A stretch of DNA of 64,000 nucleotides from Moritella yayanosii (GCF_900465055.1 NZ_LS483250.1:2666001-2730000), one strand, 5' to 3'. Positions 9,107-24,920 are shown, counted from the stretch's first letter. Numbers and translations are program-made. The notes: a model not told the origin generated them from the sequence alone.

Positions 9107-9445
9107 TTAAATTGCTTCTGAGTCCATTTCGCCCGTACGGATACGCACCACTTGTGTTAAATCGTAAACAAAAATTTTGCCGTCACCGATCTTCCCTGTG
9201 TAAGCAGCATTGCTAATAGCATCAATTAGGCGATCAACATTTTCACTCTGAGTGGCGATTTCTAACTTAACTTTTGGTAAGAAATCAACTTGATATTCAG
9301 CCCCACGGTATAATTCGGTGTGCCCTTTTTGACGGCCAAAGCCTTTCACTTCAGTCACAGTTAGTCCTTCAACACCGATATCTGCTACCGCGTCACGAAC
9401 ATCATCGAGTTTAAATGGTTTAATGATTGCGCTTATTAGCTTCAT
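9107..9445 (-). CDS. glnK: nitrogen regulatory protein PII (GlnK)
   Basis: A 112-residue PII trimer subunit. The T-loop is intact, with the uridylylation site Tyr51 in RGAEYQVDFLPK and the B-loop GKIGDGKIFV that binds ATP and 2-oxoglutarate. It reports nitrogen status and gates AmtB. Pairing with amtB in one operon identifies it as GlnK rather than GlnB. A strong GGAGCTC ribosome-binding site precedes the ATG. Upstream lie a sigma-54 promoter and an NtrC-type site. Confidence 0.95.
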   Translation of the reverse strand: MKLISAIIKPFKLDDVRDAVADIGVEGLTVTEVKGFGRQKGHTELYRGAEYQVDFLPKVKLEIATQSENVDRLIDAISNAAYTGKIGDGKIFVYDLTQVVRIRTGEMDSEAI

Positions 9446-9495
9446 AAAGAGCTCCTTGCATGAGTATATGGAATATCTATATAATTAAACTTAAT

Positions 9496-9510
9496 TCAAC
9501 CTCCGTGCCA
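9496..9510 (-). promoter_or_regulatory. sigma-54 (RpoN) promoter of glnK-amtB
   Basis: On the minus strand the sequence TGGCACGGAGGTTGA matches the -24/-12 consensus TGGCACG-N4-TTGC at all but the last position (TTGA in place of TTGC). It lies 51-65 bases upstream of the glnK start codon, which leaves room for a short leader and the ribosome-binding site. Confidence 0.8.
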
Positions 9511-9573
9511 ACAATTTAAACACTCTAAATTCAATAACTTAACTAAACACCTTACTTTATCCTGACACCACAA

Positions 9574-9588
9574 GCACCAAAACAGTGC
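9574..9588 (-). promoter_or_regulatory. NtrC-type enhancer site upstream of glnK
   Basis: GCACcaaaacaGTGC is an inverted repeat with the GCAC-N7-GTGC spacing of NtrC-binding sites. It is about 90-100 bases upstream of the start point predicted from the sigma-54 promoter, a normal enhancer distance. A second half-site (GTGCA at 9616-9620) has no partner arm. Assignment is by pattern only. Confidence 0.65.
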
Positions 9589-9795
9589 GACCATTCGATA
9601 ATTCCCCCCAATTCAGTGCAGTTGTTAATTAAATATTAACTCACTATTAATTTGAGATCGTAATCCCAATTTTAATAACTTCTTATATCTTAAAATTACG
9701 TAAGACATTAACTAATTTTAATTGTTAATTCTTACTGGGTATCCATCAGTCTTAATAACTAGGTTTCTTAATAATCTAGTTAAAATAAATTACTA

Positions 9796-10539
9796 GTGGT
9801 AACACTATTATCAACGCTAACAGCTTGCGGTTCTGAAGATGGTCAAGTATATACGCAAGACGATATAGCATGGCACTGGGCAATATCTTTAGATGGTGTA
9901 GGACAAGTAGCAACCTTACACCCTGAAGAAGACCTTCAATATCAATTTTTAGAAGCTAATACTTATAGAATAAAAGCAACAATATTAAAACCGACTGCAA
10001 TCATAAATATCGTGAGCATAAATGGTTTGCATGTTGAATTTGATGCACAAAGTTCAACTTATAGTGAAGGCAATATCAGTGAATTCGAGTGGATAATGGA
10101 GGGGACGAGTTATTCCACACCTGTGCAAGCCCATACGTTTAACCGATCAGGGCGATATTCAGTATCACTCAAAGTAAAGTCCGTCGATGGTAGTGAAGTT
10201 TCAGCGGAGCCGACTGAACCCGTTGCTGATTTCACCTATACTACAGCTAATCGAGTAGCCAATTTTAATGCCAGTAGCAGTATTAGCAGTAATATTACTA
10301 GCTATAATTGGTATTCCCCACATGATGGTAGCAGCGAAAACGGTATAAAGATAACAAAAATATTCCCCGCGGAAGATAGTTATAATGTTTCACTTACAAC
10401 AGTCAGTAGCGCTAATGCTTGGTGTAATATTCAAATAGCACAATATAAAGACCAAATGTCACGAATATTCCCTACCAATTTTACTTATGAAATAAGACAA
10501 CAAGGTAATAATGAATGTGCCAAATCGAACGAGTTATAA
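9796..10539 (+). CDS. lipoprotein-like protein with PKD-type repeats, possibly 5'-damaged
   Basis: The frame opens with GTG at 9796 and encodes 247 residues. The N terminus MVTLLSTLTACGS carries a lipobox-like LTAC but lacks the charged residues of a complete lipoprotein signal, and no ribosome-binding site precedes the GTG; an in-frame TAA lies 12 bases upstream. Residues about 70-140 and 140-205 resemble two PKD/Ig-like beta modules (FDAQSSTYSEGNISEFEW and FNASSSISSNITSYNW), typical of surface or secreted adhesins and hydrolases. No catalytic domain is visible. It may be a secreted lipoprotein with an unusual start or the 3' part of a truncated gene. It is isolated between glnK and a transposase remnant. 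Confidence 0.5.
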   Translation: MVTLLSTLTACGSEDGQVYTQDDIAWHWAISLDGVGQVATLHPEEDLQYQFLEANTYRIKATILKPTAIINIVSINGLHVEFDAQSSTYSEGNISEFEWIMEGTSYSTPVQAHTFNRSGRYSVSLKVKSVDGSEVSAEPTEPVADFTYTTANRVANFNASSSISSNITSYNWYSPHDGSSENGIKITKIFPAEDSYNVSLTTVSSANAWCNIQIAQYKDQMSRIFPTNFTYEIRQQGNNECAKSNEL

Positions 10540-10621
10540 CGCTGAATTGATTCAAAACCAGGATCATAAATTTTTAATTTTTAATTTTTATTAAAATAGA
10601 TATTTAAAGGCATATTATGCA

Positions 10622-10795
10622 ATGTACTTGTGGCGGTTAAAGCAAAAGCATTTACCTCGATATCTGGCAGAGTTCTGTTTTAAGTTTAATCGACGGTTGA
10701 ATTTAAAAAATATGCTTGAGCAGTTAATAGTATCAAGTATTCGAACAGCACCGATGCCTCAACGCTTATTTAAGCTAGCTGAGGTTCGCTGGTAA
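10622..10795 (+). pseudogene. C-terminal remnant of an IS1595-type transposase
   Basis: A 57-codon frame (ATG at 10622, TAA at 10793-10795) encodes YLWRLKQKHLPRYLAEFCFK then FNRRLNLKNMLEQLI and a short tail. It resembles the C terminus of ISXO2/IS1595-family DDE transposases (YLxEFCFRFNRR pattern). The catalytic N-terminal four fifths of the gene are missing and no inverted repeats are visible, so this is a dead fragment. It marks past mobile-element activity just before the tRNA-derived repeat array. Confidence 0.65.
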
Positions 10796-10890
10796 TCAGA
10801 TAGATGTATGACTTTAAAATATATTTGTAATGCACTAAATTCCTAGCAATAAAAAAGCCTGCATCTTTCGATTCAGGCTTTCGTTGTTGT

Positions 10891-10999
10891 TGGCAAAGAG
10901 AAAGAGCGGACGGCTATCTATAAACCACAACCCGCGACACCCGGAGTGACAGGCCGCTTGTCTTTTTATAACAAGTCGAACCAACTGAATTACCGCTCC
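10891..10999 (-). pseudogene. tRNA-Asp-like pseudogene, array copy farthest from the intact tRNA
   Basis: Matches the intact tRNA-Asp in the acceptor 5' strand (GGAGCGG), D-arm, anticodon loop with GTC, and the 3' CCA. It carries insertions of about 9-16 bases between D-arm and anticodon stem, in the T-loop and before the discriminator base. The anticodon loop context reads CACTCC instead of the CACACC of the other two copies. The T-stem is broken, so it should not fold as a normal tRNA. Confidence 0.75.
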
Positions 11000-11080
11000 G
11001 CGCAATCTGTTCGGTACTTTACCACTGAATTTCAGGCACAAAAAAAACCTGCATCTTTCGATTCAGGCTTTCGTTGTTAT

Positions 11081-11189
11081 TGGCAAAGAGAAAGAGCGGA
11101 CGGCTATCTATAAACCACAACCCGCGACACCCGGTGTGACAGGCCGCTTGTCTTTTTATAACAAGTCGAACCAACTGAATTACCGCTCC
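11081..11189 (-). pseudogene. tRNA-Asp-like pseudogene, middle array copy
   Basis: Same decayed tRNA-Asp sequence as its neighbours, offset by exactly 190 bp: complementary acceptor strands (GGAGCGG with CCGCTCT), a conserved anticodon loop with GTC, an inserted CTTGT...ACAAG hairpin before the anticodon stem and a disrupted T-arm. The 3' end is still CCA. Confidence 0.75.
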
Positions 11190-11270
11190 GCGCAATCTGT
11201 TCGGTACTTTAACATTGAATTTCAGGCACAAAAAAAACCTGCATCTTTCGATTCAGGCTTTCGTTGTTAT

Positions 11271-11379
11271 TGGCAAAGAGAAAGAGCGGACGGCTATCTA
11301 TAAACCACAACCCGCGACACCCGGTGTGACAGGCCGCTTGTCTTTTTATAACAAGTCGAACCAACTGAATTACCGCTCC
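11271..11379 (-). pseudogene. tRNA-Asp-like pseudogene, array copy next to the intact tRNA
   Basis: Decayed copy of tRNA-Asp lying just beyond the terminator of the functional gene. Acceptor complementarity and the GTC anticodon survive; the anticodon stem keeps only about three pairs and the T-stem is lost. It differs from the other two copies at a handful of positions. Confidence 0.75.
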
Positions 11380-11420
11380 GCACAATCTGTTCGGTACTTT
11401 ACCACTGAATTTCAGGCACA

Positions 11421-11451
11421 AAAAAAACCTGCATCTTTCGATTCAGGCTTT
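11421..11451 (-). terminator. intrinsic terminator of rRNA operon A
   Basis: On the minus strand AAAGCCTG and CAGGTTTT form a stem (one G-U pair) around a 12-base loop, followed by an unbroken T run. It begins 10 bases after the CCA end of tRNA-Asp. The same hairpin recurs at 11231-11261, 11041-11071 and 10851-10881, so readthrough would meet up to four terminators in series. Confidence 0.85.
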
Positions 11452-11460
11452 CGTTGTTGT

Positions 11461-11537
11461 TGGCGGAGTGGACGGGACTCGAACCCGCGACCCCCGGCGT
11501 GACAGGCCGGTATTCTAACCAACTGAACTACCACTCC
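11461..11537 (-). tRNA. tRNA-Asp (GTC)
   Basis: A 77-base cloverleaf on the minus strand: acceptor GGAGTGG paired with CCACTCC, discriminator G, encoded CCA, anticodon loop CTGTCAC (GTC) on a 5-bp CCGGC/GCCGG stem, T-arm GCGGG-TTCGAGT-CCCGT. It is the distal gene of rRNA operon A, 71 bases after 5S, as in some E. coli rrn operons. Confidence 0.97.
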
Positions 11538-11608
11538 GCACAATCTGTGCTAATGTTTCCATCAGTCTATTCTTGTTTACCCAAGACTTCGTCTTGAATA
11601 AAAATGGC

Positions 11609-11726
11609 GCTTGGCAATGCCCTACTCTCACATGGGGAGACCCCACACTACCATCGGCGTTATTACGTTTCACTTCTGAGTTCGGGATGGGATCAGGTGG
11701 GGCCGCAACACTATGGTCACCAAGCA
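11609..11726 (-). rRNA. rrf: 5S ribosomal RNA, operon A
   Basis: About 118 bases with the standard 5S core (CCCGAACTCAGAAGTGAAAC, then GCCGATGGTAGTGTGGGG) and complementary ends GCTTGG/CCAAGC forming helix I. Ends are placed by comparison with the E. coli gene and may be off by one or two bases. Confidence 0.97.
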
Positions 11727-11859
11727 AATCTGGTTTGCTTTCTATAAGAAAATTAATTTCTATTGTTAATCTGAAAAGCTATAAATAAAGAAGTCTTTAA
11801 AACATAAAGTGTTCAATCTATTCTTAAGTCATATTTCAATTAATCATACTTTAATTTGT

Positions 11860-14755
<2,896 letters not shown>

Positions 14756-15044
14756 ACAATCTAAAGTCGACCGTACAATTGAAATAACTAGGTATTATCT
14801 AGTTTTTTTCGCCTCAAGAATACTCAAGAACACTCTATTGTTATTGCCAAAGCAATAACGTGTTTTAAGAACTTCTTTATTTATTCAGCTTTCCAAATTT
14901 TTAAAGAGCAATTTGCTAAAAAGCAAAGATAAACATTGTATTGTTTATCTTTGCTTTCTCGCGTCTTACGATGAGTAAGACATACTTTTCAACTTTCTAT
15001 TCAAGCAATTTGTGTGGGCACTTACAAAAATTAACAACTTTACG
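14756..15044 (-). other. 16S-23S spacer of operon A, without tRNA genes
   Basis: The 289-base spacer has no tRNA, unlike operon B. At 14901-14910 it carries a boxA antitermination element (TGCTCTTTAA). At 14921-14956 it holds a 15-bp perfect inverted repeat (AAGCAAAGATAAACA) with a 6-base loop, and at 14963-14981 a second perfect hairpin (GTCTTAC/GTAAGAC). Both hairpins occupy the place where operon B has tRNA-Ile and tRNA-Ala; the outer flanks are shared between the operons. Confidence 0.8.
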
Positions 15045-16589
<1,545 letters not shown>

Positions 16590-16824
16590 AAAGTTTTTGA
16601 CTAATTGCCTAAGCAATTAAGTCGGCTCAATGAATTCTGTACTTCAACAATAAAACCGAAGTTCTATTGTTTATAAAACTACCATCTTTCGATTTAAGTT
16701 TATGTTCACAATTACATTGATATAATATTTGGTCATTATATCTCTGCAAGTGCTCACACAGATTGCTTGAATAAATTGTTAAAGAGCGTTGACCTTGACG
16801 CCTTGCGTCGTAGTCAGGCTGCGT
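16590..16824 (-). promoter_or_regulatory. 16S leader of operon A with boxA
   Basis: Transcribed leader between the proximal promoter and 16S. It carries boxA at 16776-16787 (GCTCTTTAACAA on the minus strand), used by the Nus antitermination complex, and the half of the processing stem that pairs beyond the 16S 3' end. The same sequence recurs before 16S of operon B with few changes. Confidence 0.7.
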
Positions 16825-16852
16825 ATTATACGCAAACCAAATTCGAAGTCAA
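16825..16852 (-). promoter_or_regulatory. rRNA operon A proximal promoter
   Basis: Minus strand TTGACT, 16-bp spacer, perfect TATAAT, followed by an ACGCAGCC discriminator. The 16-bp spacing is typical of rRNA promoters. The same element precedes operon B at 25156-25183. Confidence 0.85.
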
Positions 16853-16946
16853 GCACATATTCATGCTTTATTCAGGACGTTTAAAAAGTAACCGAAGTTG
16901 CTTTTTAACACCTTACTGAACGACGTTCGCCGTGTCAGTGAGATGC

Positions 16947-16974
16947 ATTATAGGGATTTAGATCACATTGGCAA
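16947..16974 (-). promoter_or_regulatory. rRNA operon A distal promoter
   Basis: Minus strand TTGCCA, 16-bp spacer, TATAAT, followed by GCATCTCACTGACACGGCG. The downstream segment CTCACTGACACGGC is conserved at the equivalent position of operon B, although the -35 and spacer sequences differ, which supports a real second promoter. Confidence 0.75.
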
Positions 16975-17345
16975 TCCATTTTATGCACTTATATTGATTT
17001 AATATTTAACGCAGAAAAAACCAGCAATAACACGCACATTAATGATCACGATTCATACGAACGATGATAATTCCAGCGTATTCGATACACCGACACAACC
17101 ACTGCGTGCTGACCTCAATAACAAAAGTAACGACCAAGGTTATTTAGTCTAGTCGCGACCTATCAATAACGCCACAAATACGCAAAATAAATAAAAATGA
17201 CGGTTAATTGTAAAAACTCGTCATTCCAATTAGAAATAAATGCCATCGTTAATGTATATGTTGGACTAAAAATAATGAATATTCATTCTCATGATTGATG
17301 CAGCTAATACGAAATAATAAATATGGCCTTAAATACATAAAAACT
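16975..17345. other. AT-rich region upstream of operon A promoters
   Basis: About 370 bases with no gene or RNA. It is AT-rich, as expected for the Fis/UP-element zone of rRNA promoters on its left side. No individual Fis site could be assigned with confidence. It ends at the target site of the IS4-family element. Confidence 0.4.
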
Positions 17346-17407
17346 GCCTACAGCGTAATGCCGATCAGTTAAGCTTAAATATCTTGCTTTTTTAGTAAAT
17401 GAGATCA

Positions 17408-17439
17408 AAATCCGGTGATCAGAACTCACCGGATTTTTT
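17408..17439 (+). terminator. terminator-like hairpin immediately before the IS4 transposase start
   Basis: AAATCCGGTGA pairs with TCACCGGATTT around a 7-base loop, and the following T run ends one base before the transposase ATG at 17440. No ribosome-binding site lies between. It has the form of an intrinsic terminator and would stop transcription entering from outside or hide the start codon, a known way for IS elements to limit expression. The role is inferred. Confidence 0.7.
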
Positions 17440-18762
17440 ATGCAACTTTCCACAGCTCTTTCTTTAGTTAACTCAAATAATGTCACTGAGTTTCAGAATT
17501 TAACCGACATTCTCTCTCCCGAAATAATTGATGCTGGACTAAAAGAAAACGGTGTTGCTACTATTCGAAAGCGTAAACTACCAATGGAAAATATGGTATG
17601 GGCAGTTATTGGCATGGCGCTATTTCGAAAATTCCCTATGCGCCAGCTACTTAACCAATTAGATATTATTTTACCTAGTGGTATGCCGTATGTAGCTTCT
17701 AGTGCCGTCACGCAAGCACGAAAAAAACTAGGAAGTAAAGTCATTGAATCTGTCTTTCAGCAAACCCAAAAACAATGGAATCAATCTGCTAACCACGGAA
17801 ACTGGTGTGGATTAAATTTATTAGGTGTCGACGGTGTTGTATGGCGAACGCCAGATACTGATGAAAACAGTAAAGGGTTCGCTAGAACGGGCTCTCAACA
17901 TGGTAAAGCAAGTTACCCTCAAGTTCGCATGGTATGTCAGATGGAACTAACGAGCCATTTATTAACAAACAGTGTTTTTGATAGCGTTGAAGTTAACGAG
18001 ATGAATCTTGCCTTAGGATTAATTGATAATACCCCTGATCACAGCCTGACATTATTCGACAGAGGCTTTTATTCATTAGGTTTGTTGCATCGTTGGCAAA
18101 CAACGGGTGAGATGCGTCACTGGTTAATTCCGCTTAAAAAGAACACTCAATATGAAGTGATTAGAAGTTTTGGACGACAAGATAAACTCATCAAACTAAC
18201 AACTACACCTCAATCACGCAAAAAGTTCCCTGAACTACCAAAGACAATGGAAGCTCGTCTATTAACAAGAAAAATCAAAGGGAAAGATGTCCAGATCCTG
18301 ACATCGATGACAGACCCAATGCGTTTTCCGCCAGCTGATATAATCGATTTATATGCACATCGTTGGGAAATTGAACTTGGATTCAGAGAAATGAAACAAT
18401 CGTTATTAGACAACCGATTTACTTTACGAAGTAATCAGCCAGAACTCATTAGGCAAGAGTTATGGGGCATATTACTTGCGTATAATTTAATACGCTATCA
18501 GATGGTGCTAATGGCAACATCACTCGATGACATCCACCCAAATCAATTAAGTTTTCATGGTGCTTCGATGCACATCATTCATGAGCTAACTCAATTATCA
18601 TTTTGTACTCCAGGGAATATACCTAAGTACACAATGAATATTACTCAGGCTGCCAAGCAATTTATTTTACCAAATCGGCGAGAGAGGAAATATCCAAGGT
18701 TGTTGAAATGCTCAAAGGATAGGTATCCCGTGAAAAAAAGAAATGCCGTTCACCTTAAGTGA
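17440..18762 (+). CDS. IS4-family DDE transposase
   Basis: An intact 440-residue transposase. The N-terminal region ([20 protein letters not shown]) is the DUF4372-like domain common in this group. The DDE catalytic residues are in [11 protein letters not shown] (first Asp), [12 protein letters not shown] (second Asp) and [16 protein letters not shown] (Glu, within the Y-2-R-3-E-6-K signature of IS4 transposases). It cuts and pastes the surrounding element. There is no Shine-Dalgarno sequence before the ATG, only the T run of a hairpin, so translation is probably weak. Confidence 0.95.
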   Translation: MQLSTALSLVNSNNVTEFQNLTDILSPEIIDAGLKENGVATIRKRKLPMENMVWAVIGMALFRKFPMRQLLNQLDIILPSGMPYVASSAVTQARKKLGSKVIESVFQQTQKQWNQSANHGNWCGLNLLGVDGVVWRTPDTDENSKGFARTGSQHGKASYPQVRMVCQMELTSHLLTNSVFDSVEVNEMNLALGLIDNTPDHSLTLFDRGFYSLGLLHRWQTTGEMRHWLIPLKKNTQYEVIRSFGRQDKLIKLTTTPQSRKKFPELPKTMEARLLTRKIKGKDVQILTSMTDPMRFPPADIIDLYAHRWEIELGFREMKQSLLDNRFTLRSNQPELIRQELWGILLAYNLIRYQMVLMATSLDDIHPNQLSFHGASMHIIHELTQLSFCTPGNIPKYTMNITQAAKQFILPNRRERKYPRLLKCSKDRYPVKKRNAVHLK

Positions 18763-18793
18763 ACGGCATTAGCCTACAGCGGGGTTCTATTGT

Positions 18794-18901
18794 CTATCGC
18801 CAGGTTTCATCACACCAGAGCGGTGCTTGTAATTTAGCACGAGCAATAATACCCATCCCTTTAATTTTATGATCTAATATGCGTCTCAAAAGAAGGTACA
18901 T
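18794..18901 (-). CDS. unrecognised 35-codon ORF between the two IS elements
   Basis: From ATG at 18901 to TAG at 18794-18796 the minus strand encodes MYLLLRRILDHKIKGMGIIA continuing with RAKLQAPLWCDETWR. The composition looks protein-like, but I do not recognise a family and no strong ribosome-binding site precedes it. It may be the 3' remnant of a gene cut by the IS630-type element, a mobile-element by-product, or chance. Confidence 0.25.
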   Translation of the reverse strand: MYLLLRRILDHKIKGMGIIARAKLQAPLWCDETWR

Positions 18902-18925
18902 AATTTTTCTAAAATCATTGCTTCA

Positions 18926-19614
18926 ACATCGAATACCAAAATGCGAATTCGCTTACTTGTGGTCTCACATTTTGTTGATGGTAAAAGCAGAACTGAAATA
19001 TAAAATTGCTTAAAAGTCAGTCGCACCAGTGTCAATAAGTGAATTTGATGTGCTTTACCAAAAAATCAATACCTATCACTTGCTGCATGAACTGAACTTA
19101 AGTTGGATCACGACACGTTCAAAGCATCCCCGACAGCCATTGGAAGCTCAAGATACTTTTAAAAAAATCCCCAATGGAAACGATCCTTAAGATCCCCGGG
19201 CATGTGGCTTTAAAAAACGTTGAAATCTGGTTTCAGGATGAAGCACGATTTGGCCAGTATAATACAACCTTTCGAATATTGGCTGAAAAAGGCGCAAGAC
19301 CTCGTGTTGTCCAGCACCAAAATTTTGGATATGCCTACCTTTTTGGTGCTGTCTGCGTGAATAACGGAAAAATAGAAGCCATGATAACCCCATTCAGTAA
19401 TATGGAATATATGCATGAGCATCTCAAATTAATTTCACCATCAACGCAGCCAGGTAAACACGCAGTGGTCATAATGGATCAAACAAGTTGGCATCAACAA
19501 CATTTAGATAATGAATTTGAAAATCTAACTATTATCCATATTCCCCCGTACTCACCAGAATTAAATCCAATTGAGCAAGTATGGTGTTGGTTACGAAAAA
19601 AGGAATTGGTATAA
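18926..19614 (+). pseudogene. degenerate IS630-family transposase
   Basis: Fragments of one transposase appear in order but in different frames. MRIRLLVVSHFVDGKSRTEI (from 18941) is the N-terminal helix-turn-helix, interrupted by TAA and TGA. After an internal deletion comes SEFDVLYQKINTYHLLHELN. A frameshift in the A-rich run near 19160-19170 leads into the DDE_3 catalytic domain from 19174, with Asp in FQDEARFGQ, Asp in VVIMDQTSWHQ and Glu in SPELNPIEQVW. The frame stops shortly after that Glu, short of the usual C terminus. All catalytic residues survive, yet the gene as a whole cannot be translated. Confidence 0.85.
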
Positions 19615-19639
19615 TCCTGTAGCCATAAATTACAGACAC

Positions 19640-19672
19640 AAAAAAGCCGACATCAGTAATGATGTCGGCTTT
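19640..19672 (-). terminator. intrinsic terminator of rRNA operon B
   Basis: A 12-bp perfect stem AAAGCCGACATC/GATGTCGGCTTT with a 6-base loop. The minus strand continues with TTTTTTGTGT. It lies 13 bases past the 5S gene. Confidence 0.92.
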
Positions 19673-19684
19673 CTCTAATTTGGC

Positions 19685-19802
19685 GCTTGGCAATGCCCTA
19701 CTCTCACATGGGGAGACCCCACACTACCATCGGCGTTATTACGTTTCACTTCTGAGTTCGGGATGGGATCAGGTGGGGCCGCAACACTATGGTCACCAAG
19801 CA
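19685..19802 (-). rRNA. rrf: 5S ribosomal RNA, operon B
   Basis: Same sequence as the 5S gene of operon A across its 118 bases, with complementary ends GCTTGG/CCAAGC. No tRNA follows it; a terminator does. Confidence 0.97.
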
Positions 19803-19950
19803 AATCTGGTTTGCTTTCTATAAGAAAATTAATTTCTATTGTTAATCTGAAAAGCTATAAATAAAGAAGTCTTTAAAACCTATCTTGCGATAAATAGTGC
19901 GTTCAATCTATTCTTAAGTCAAAATTTCAATTAATCATACTTTAATTTGT

Positions 19951-22846
<2,896 letters not shown>

Positions 22847-23121
22847 ACAATCTAAAGTCGACCGTACAATTGAAATAACTAGGTATTATCTAGTTTTTTT
22901 CGCCTCAAGAATACTCAAGAACACTCTATTGTTATTGCCAAAGCAATAACGTGTTTTAAGAACTTCTTTATTTATTCAGCTTTCCAAATTTTTAAAGAGC
23001 AATTTGCTAAAAAGCAAAGTTTTCGTCTCTAACTCTGAATTTTAGAGTTAAAAAAACCAAAGTTAATTCGTTTGCTATTCATAAGCAGATTTAACTTTGG
23101 TCTCTTCCTGAGAACATGATG

Positions 23122-23197
23122 TGGTGGAGCTATGCGGGATCGAACCGCAGACCTCCTGCGTGCAAGGCAGGCGCTCTCCCAGCTGAGCTATAGCCCC
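23122..23197 (-). tRNA. tRNA-Ala (TGC)
   Basis: A 76-base cloverleaf: acceptor GGGGCTA with TAGCTCC, discriminator A, encoded CCA, anticodon loop TTTGCAC-like (read CCTTGCACG) giving TGC, T-arm GCGGTTCGATCCCGC. It lies in the spacer of operon B downstream of tRNA-Ile. Confidence 0.97.
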
Positions 23198-23221
23198 ACA
23201 TCATAGAGTTCGTAAGAAGAT

Positions 23222-23298
23222 TGGTAGGACTGAGTAGATTTGAACTACCGACCTCACCCTTATCAGGGGCGCGCTCTAACCAACTGAGCTACAGTCCT
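23222..23298 (-). tRNA. tRNA-Ile (GAT)
   Basis: A 77-base cloverleaf: acceptor AGGACTG with CAGTCCT, encoded CCA, anticodon loop CTGATAA (GAT), T-arm GGTAGTTCAAATCTACT. It is the first tRNA after 16S in operon B, the usual Ile-Ala order. Confidence 0.97.
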
Positions 23299-23375
23299 AT
23301 CGCATTTCTTACATGCTTTTCAACTTTCTATTCAAGCAATTTGTGTGGGCACTTACAAAAATTAACAACTTTACG

Positions 23376-24920
<1,545 letters not shown>

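Larger units (their letters stand above)
9446..9795. other. AT-rich intergenic region between glnK and the PKD-type ORF
   Basis: About 350 bases without a gene. The half nearest glnK holds the sigma-54 promoter and the NtrC-type site. The rest (9620-9795) is very AT-rich (long TTAATAACT-like runs) with no gene, hairpin or recognisable promoter for the ORF that follows. Confidence 0.5.
10851..11460 (-). repeat. 190-bp tandem repeat array derived from tRNA-Asp plus terminator
   Basis: The segment GCATCTTTCGATTCAGGCTT recurs at 10861, 11051, 11241 and 11431, spaced exactly 190 bp. Three full units are nearly identical, and the fourth terminator belongs to the intact tRNA-Asp at 11461-11537. Read on the minus strand, each unit is a decayed tRNA-Asp-like sequence of 109 bases, about 50 bases of spacer and an intrinsic terminator. 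Units differ from one another at only a few bases but differ greatly from the intact tRNA, so the tRNA copy decayed before the unit was amplified. Small ORFs of 68-95 codons in both strands are by-products of the repeat. Confidence 0.9.
17346..18781 (+). mobile_element. complete IS4-family insertion sequence with 10-bp target duplication
   Basis: The element proper runs 17356-18771 (1,416 bp). Its ends TAATGCCGATCAGTTAAGC and, inverted, TAATGCCGTTCACTTAAGG match at 16 of 19 positions. The sequence GCCTACAGCG flanks it on both sides (17346-17355 and 18772-18781), a 10-bp target-site duplication in the range of the IS4 family. One intact transposase gene fills it. Undamaged duplication and frame point to a recent insertion. 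The right inverted repeat is itself half of a 12-bp-stem hairpin overlapping the transposase stop codon. Confidence 0.93.
22847..23375 (-). other. 16S-23S spacer of operon B with tRNA-Ile and tRNA-Ala
   Basis: The 529-base spacer carries the standard tRNA-Ile/tRNA-Ala pair, boxA (TGCTCTTTAA) at 22992-23001, and a long imperfect inverted repeat (ACCAAAGTTAA ... TTAACTTTGGT) at about 23055-23100 between tRNA-Ala and boxA. The regions next to 23S and next to 16S match operon A closely; the central part does not. Confidence 0.8.

Noticed and set aside
10851-11460. Interpretation of the 190-bp array as a CRISPR
   Set aside because: The whole unit is repeated without variable spacers, and its content is tRNA-Asp plus terminator.
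10835-11502. Several 68-95-codon frames on both strands of the repeat array
   Set aside because: They are the same frame repeated every 190 bp through tRNA-like and terminator sequence, with no ribosome-binding site; products of the repeat, not genes.
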